From: Flavobacterium sp.
GTDB taxonomy: Bacteria; Bacteroidota; Bacteroidia; Flavobacteriales; Flavobacteriaceae
Assembly: GCA_026390995.1 (NCBI GenBank)
Contig: JAPLEX010000076.1
Coordinates: 1 to 56,209, forward strand
Direction: 5' to 3'
DNA length: 56,209 nucleotides
The notes beneath the pieces were generated by a model. That model was not told the origin of the DNA and did not search any database. It saw only the letters and a program-made list of their open reading frames with translations. A program made the translations under genes and the position numbers. Below, in pieces: positions 52,025 to 56,209 of the stretch; the stretch's first letter is position 1; every line of letters starts with the position of its first letter.

Positions 52025-54043
52025 TCAAAACTTCATTCTTTGGATTCTTACCGCATTTAAGATAGCTAACAACGCTACACCGACATCTGCAAAAACGGCT
52101 TCCCACATAGTTGCTAATCCTCCTGCACCAAGTACCAAAACAATTGCTTTTACTGTAAATGCTAAACCTATATTTTGCCAAACAATTTGTTTTGTTTTTT
52201 TACCAATATTAATAGCTGTAAAGATTTTATAAGGTTGGTCGTTTTGAATTACAATATCGGCAGTTTCTATAGTTGCATCACTTCCTAAACCACCCATTGC
52301 AATTCCAGCATCGGCAAGAGCAACTACAGGAGCATCATTTACACCATCGCCAACAAAAGCAATTTTTAGATTTTGTTGTTTTAGTTCTTGGACTTTTTCA
52401 ACTTTATGTTCGGGTAATAAATCGCCGTGAGCTAAATCTATATTCAATTCTTTTGCTACTGCATCAACTACGGCTTGTTTGTCTCCCGAAAGCATTACAG
52501 TTTTGATACTTACTCTATGTAAACTTTCTATTGCTTGTTTTGCATCGTCTTTAATTTCGTCAGCAATTAGAAAATATCCTGCATATTTTTGATTGATTGC
52601 AATAACAATAATTGTAAATGGTGTATTATCAATTTCAACATCATAACTGATATTAAATTTCTTCATCAATTTTACATTTCCTGCCAAGATTTCGTTTCCA
52701 TCTACCTTGCCTTTTAGTCCGTGTCCTGCAATTTCTTCAACATCGGTAACAGTTGCATTTTTTTCTGTTCCTTTTGCATATTCTATTATTGCAGTTCCGA
52801 CTGGATGCGTTGATTTAGTTTCGAGTGCTGACGTGAATTTTACTAAATCGGCTTCGGAAATATCAACGGCTACTACTTTTTGAACCTTGAAAACGCCTTT
52901 AGTTAACGTTCCTGTTTTATCCATAACAACCACTTGGATAGATGCCATTATATCGAGAAAACTCGAACCTTTGAATAGAATTCCGTTTTTACTCGCTGCA
53001 CCAATTCCACCAAAATAACCTAACGGAATTGATATAACTAATGCACAAGGACACGAAATAACCAAGAATACTAATGCTCTGTACAACCAATCTCTAAACA
53101 CATAATTATCGACAAATAGTATCGGTAAAACACAAATTGCAATTGCCAAAAAAACTACAATTGGAGTATAAATTTTGGCAAATTTTCTAATGAACAATTC
53201 TGTCGGTGCTTTTTTGGCTGTAGCTTCTTGCACCATTTCGAGTATTTTAGACAGTTTACTATCGGTGTAAGCGGTTGTAACTTCAACCTGTGCAATCGTG
53301 TTTAAGTTTATCATTCCTGCCAAAACCGCTTCGCCCTTTAGTTTGGTGTCGGGTTTGCTTTCGCCTGTTAGTGCCGATGTATTGAATGTGGCATTATCGG
53401 TTAAAAGTTTTCCGTCTAATGCTAACTTTTCGCCTGATTTCAGTTGAATGATTTCGCCAATGGTAATTTCAGAAGCTTTTTTGATTGTTGCATTTCCGTT
53501 AATCAAAACCGTTGCTTCGTCTGGTCGTTGGTCTAGTAATAGTTTGATATTAGATTTTGCTCTTTGTACGGCTAATGTTTGGAAAATTTCGCCAATTGCA
53601 TAAAACAGCATTACAGCTACTCCTTCAGGATATTCGCCAATAGCAAACGCTCCGATTGTTGCGATGCACATCAATAGAAATTCTGAAAATATTTCGCCTT
53701 TGCCAATGCTTTCAAAAGCTTCTTTGAGAACTGGAAAACCAACAGGAGTATAAGCGATGATATACCAAGCAATTCGAACCCAACCCGTGAACCAAGTTTG
53801 TGGAAAAAAGTTATCAAAACCAATTGCAATTAGTAATAATGTAAAACTTATAATTGCAGGAGTAAACATTTGCAATGTGGTTTGGTCAGTTCCTGAATGG
53901 TCGTGTCCGTCATCGTCAGAATGGTCGTGGTCATTATGTGTTGTGCAACAACCAGTTTGTTTGTCTGTTTTATGATGAATTTTTTCTTCTAAAGTGCAAC
54001 AAAGCTGTTTGCCGTTTGCATCGTATTTGTGTTGGTGTGCCAT
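52025..54043 (-). CDS. Heavy-metal P1B-type ATPase (CadA/ZntA-like)
   Basis: A 672-aa efflux ATPase for divalent metals. Instead of a folded HMA domain, the N-terminus has a His/Asp/Cys-rich tail (HQHKYDANGKQLCC, GCCTTHNDHDHSDDDGHD). The core shows the TGES-type loop (ALTGESKPDTKL), the CPC metal motif (VISCPCALVISIPLG), the phosphorylation site VVMDKTGTLTKG and the hinge FVGDGVNDAPVVALADAG. Zn/Cd/Pb is the expected range. It begins directly at the stop of the MFS gene (TAAATG) and is translated with it. Confidence 0.93.
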   Translation of the reverse strand: MAHQHKYDANGKQLCCTLEEKIHHKTDKQTGCCTTHNDHDHSDDDGHDHSGTDQTTLQMFTPAIISFTLLLIAIGFDNFFPQTWFTGWVRIAWYIIAYTPVGFPVLKEAFESIGKGEIFSEFLLMCIATIGAFAIGEYPEGVAVMLFYAIGEIFQTLAVQRAKSNIKLLLDQRPDEATVLINGNATIKKASEITIGEIIQLKSGEKLALDGKLLTDNATFNTSALTGESKPDTKLKGEAVLAGMINLNTIAQVEVTTAYTDSKLSKILEMVQEATAKKAPTELFIRKFAKIYTPIVVFLAIAICVLPILFVDNYVFRDWLYRALVFLVISCPCALVISIPLGYFGGIGAASKNGILFKGSSFLDIMASIQVVVMDKTGTLTKGVFKVQKVVAVDISEADLVKFTSALETKSTHPVGTAIIEYAKGTEKNATVTDVEEIAGHGLKGKVDGNEILAGNVKLMKKFNISYDVEIDNTPFTIIVIAINQKYAGYFLIADEIKDDAKQAIESLHRVSIKTVMLSGDKQAVVDAVAKELNIDLAHGDLLPEHKVEKVQELKQQNLKIAFVGDGVNDAPVVALADAGIAMGGLGSDATIETADIVIQNDQPYKIFTAINIGKKTKQIVWQNIGLAFTVKAIVLVLGAGGLATMWEAVFADVGVALLAILNAVRIQRMKF

Positions 54044-55216
54044 TTATGTTGTTTTATATTTTATAAAAAATGTGAAGTAAAGAGTAATAAATACCGTTGC
54101 TATAGCAGTAATTATGAAAGTTGTATTAGCACCAAATTGATACCAAATTAATCCTGCTATTGTACTGGCTAACATTGTACAAATGCTTTGAAATGCTGAA
54201 TAAGTTCCGATTGCGGTTGCAGTATCTTTTTTATCTGACACATTACTAATCCATGCTTTTGAAATTCCTTCAGTTGCTGCGGCATAAACACCATAAATGA
54301 AAAACAATAAAGCAATTGCATATAAATTTGTGCTAAATGCCATTCCAAAATATACTATTGCAAATAATGACAAACCAAAGACCAACATTTTTTTCAAGCC
54401 AATTTTATCAGCATAAATCCCAATTGGAAAGGCACAAAGCGCATAGATTAAATTGTAAAAAATATAAACACCAATAACGGATGCATCATTTAAACCTACT
54501 TGTTTTGCTTTTAGTAATAGAAAAATATCAGAACTATTAAACAACGTAAATGCCAACAATCCGATTACAATTTTACGATATTGTTGCGGGCAAGTTTTCC
54601 AATAATTAAGAAAGGAAAAAAATGATATTATTTTCTTTTCTTTTGGATGTATTTTGTTTTTATCCTTTAAAAAAAATGAAGCCAAGACGGCAATTAGTCC
54701 GGGTAAAAATGCTATATAAAAAAGTGTTTTGTAGTCCTGTGGATAAAAATACAGATACACTAACGCCAATAGTGGTCCAATAACAGCTCCTAAAGTATCC
54801 ATTGAGCGATGAAATCCAAAAATTTTTCCTTTGGTTTCGGGTGTGGCTTCATCTGAAAGAATAGCGTCTCTTGCTCCAGTACGAATCCCTTTTCCAAGTC
54901 GGTCAATTGCTCGTGAAAAGAAAATCCATAATGGAAATGTAAAAACTGCCATCATGGGTTTTGAAATCGTACTCAACGCATAACCCAGTTGCACAAATGG
55001 AACTCGTTTTCCTGAATTATCAGATAATTTTCCGAAATACCCTTTACTTAATCCTGCCAAAGCTTCTGCAAATCCTTCCAAAACTCCGATTAAAACAATT
55101 GAAAATCCGATTGTTTTTAAATAGATAGGCATAATTGGATATAGCATTTCACTTGCCGTATCAGTAAAAAGACTTACAATAGAGAGAACATATACTGTTT
55201 TTGTTATCGATTTCAC
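54044..55216 (-). CDS. MFS permease of the metal-resistance cluster
   Basis: A 390-aa major-facilitator protein with about 11-12 membrane helices and the loop 2-3 signature GLSKGYFGKLSDNSGKRVPF. RAIDRLGKGIRTGARDAILSD is typical of the MFS group found beside metal ATPases in Bacteroidota. The substrate is unknown; metal-linked export is suggested by context. 12 bp after the HMA protein gene and 0 bp before the ATPase gene. Confidence 0.88.
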   Translation of the reverse strand: MKSITKTVYVLSIVSLFTDTASEMLYPIMPIYLKTIGFSIVLIGVLEGFAEALAGLSKGYFGKLSDNSGKRVPFVQLGYALSTISKPMMAVFTFPLWIFFSRAIDRLGKGIRTGARDAILSDEATPETKGKIFGFHRSMDTLGAVIGPLLALVYLYFYPQDYKTLFYIAFLPGLIAVLASFFLKDKNKIHPKEKKIISFFSFLNYWKTCPQQYRKIVIGLLAFTLFNSSDIFLLLKAKQVGLNDASVIGVYIFYNLIYALCAFPIGIYADKIGLKKMLVFGLSLFAIVYFGMAFSTNLYAIALLFFIYGVYAAATEGISKAWISNVSDKKDTATAIGTYSAFQSICTMLASTIAGLIWYQFGANTTFIITAIATVFITLYFTFFIKYKTT

Positions 55217-55228
55217 TTATAGGCTATT

Positions 55229-55582
55229 TTAAACTTTACAACAACCATCTAAGGTTGCTAAACCTTCTGATGTTGCCTTTACTTCGTCGGCATCATAACC
55301 TAACTTTGAAATTGCAATTTTTATAGTTTGCAAATCAGTCTTATTAGGATTGTAATATACTGTAAATGTCATTTTTTTATCATCTAGCTCATACATCTTT
55401 ACTCCTTTAATTTTTAACATTTCTGTTTTAAATTTTAGCCCACACGTTTCACATTCTTTACAATGGTCGCAATGCAATGTTGTTTTTATAACCGCTTTCT
55501 GATTCGTTTTTTGTGCAATCGCTGCATTTGAAATTAAAAATACAGTAATTAATACTAGTGCTGATTTTAATACATTCTTCAT
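55229..55582 (-). CDS. Periplasmic HMA-domain metal-binding protein
   Basis: A 117-aa exported protein: signal peptide (cleavage after NAAIAQ), then a heavy-metal-associated domain with a cysteine-rich site HCDHCKECETCGLKF and a C-terminal pair GCC. IKIAISKLGYDADEVKA is the usual HMA end. It probably carries metal in the periplasm between the RND and ATPase systems. Complete. Confidence 0.87.
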   Translation of the reverse strand: MKNVLKSALVLITVFLISNAAIAQKTNQKAVIKTTLHCDHCKECETCGLKFKTEMLKIKGVKMYELDDKKMTFTVYYNPNKTDLQTIKIAISKLGYDADEVKATSEGLATLDGCCKV

Positions 55583-55604
55583 TTTTATTATTTTTAATTA
55601 ATTA

Positions 55605-56209
55605 CTATTCTTCTCCGCTACCTTTTGTTAATTCTGATAAAAGATAATATGCTCCTTTGATAACTACTTTTACGTTTGCAGGAACTTCATCGATTACTTT
55701 TACTTCTGTATAGCCCAAATCGGTTGCGCCAATGCTTACTTTTATTTGTTGAAAGGTGTTTTTGCCTGTTGCTACAAATATAAAATGGTCGTTTCCATTA
55801 TTAACAATTGCCTCTGTTGGTAGTGCCTTTGTATTAGCATTATCGATTTTCACTCTTGCTTCTACATACATTCCGGGTAAAATTGTTTCTGTGGTTTCGT
55901 TTATTTTGGCGTGAACTATTATAGCTTGTTCGTTAGGTTCAAAAGCTTTATTGATAGCATAAATTTTAGCTGGGTGCGAATGAGAAACATCATTAGCATC
56001 GCTAAAGTAAAAATCGATTGTCGATGATTTCAAATAGTACAGCGTTTGCATCGGCAAATTTACCCATACTTAAATTGATATGCTGAATGTAACCGCTTAT
56101 CGGTGCTGATATAGCAATATTTGAAGCGATATTTTTAGAAGATAAATTATTGGCATTAATTCCTAATTGAGCCAATTTAGATTTCAATGTCTCTTTTTTG
56201 GCTTGTGCA
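55605..56209 (-). pseudogene. RND efflux adaptor (CusB-like), frameshifted and cut by the window edge
   Basis: A membrane-fusion protein of a metal RND pump; its 5' end lies beyond the window. The upstream frame (window edge to about 55999) shows the end of the helical hairpin and the barrel-sandwich part (AISAPISGYIQHINLSMGKF, VLFEIIDN) and then stops after RFLL. The next frame continues with IDFYFSDANDVSHSHPAKIY, VHAKINETTETILPGMYVEA and a normal end. About 25 residues expected between FEIIDN and IDFYF are missing, with a short repeated AATCGA-like sequence at the junction. The RND adaptor is probably non-functional unless this is a sequence error. Confidence 0.78.

Noticed and set aside
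40571..56209. A right attachment site within the window
   Set aside because: No second copy of the tRNA 3' end was found by eye; the element must end beyond the window.

Overview
The window reads as a chromosome segment of a Bacteroidota bacterium, most likely a Flavobacteriaceae member close to Flavobacterium. The gene families (DUF4199, DUF4290, DUF493, DUF5686, START-like, a GlmU-like fusion protein, ribosomal protein L31 type B), the TonB receptor/M23 pair, and promoters of the TTG-N19/20-TAnnTTTG type all point there. No taxonomic search was run. Bases 1 to about 40,500 look like core chromosome; bases 40,600 to the right edge are clearly more AT-rich and look like an integrated element.

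Core part (1-40,500). Housekeeping genes come in short operons: lytic transglycosylase, mtaB, GlmU-like protein, rpmE2, DUF4199 with a GT2 glycosyltransferase, phosphoglucomutase, ABC exporter, TonB receptor with M23 peptidase, zapB-like/zapA/6S RNA/rny, xerD, aroQ, DUF5686, the DUF493-DUF4290-murA-CDF operon, recQ-fmt, HU, yqgE, aminotransferase and START-like protein. Between xerD and aroQ lies a 10.6-kb accessory block of secreted and outer-membrane proteins around a two-component system (NarL-family regulator plus 7TM-type histidine kinase). Five promoters in this block share one architecture: a 7-2-7 inverted repeat of NarL-type heptamers (TACCCAT-NN-ATGGGTA), then a -33-like TTK, then a -7 box at fixed spacing. 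I read this as a compact, previously undescribed envelope regulon of the neighbouring regulator.

Mobile part (40,512-56,209). An AT-rich element sits against a tRNA-Met(CAT) gene and starts with a tyrosine integrase. It carries a type IIG restriction-modification enzyme, an Abi_2/AbiF-type HEPN protein preceded by a structured non-coding RNA (an arrangement thought to be related to the ancestry of Cas13), an HTH protein, a PLD-domain protein, a second CDF transporter, a replication-like module (unknown protein, RecA-like ATPase, small basic protein, primase-like protein) with several repeat arrays, and a metal-resistance cluster (P-type ATPase, MFS permease, HMA protein, RND adaptor). No right attachment site is visible, so the element probably continues past the window.

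A recurring oddity is damage to conserved genes by short deletions or point changes: the lytic transglycosylase (in frame), phosphoglucomutase (C-terminus lost), fmt (frameshift) and the RND adaptor (frameshift), plus a lipoprotein pseudogene. This could be real gene decay or assembly error; reads over the junctions would decide.
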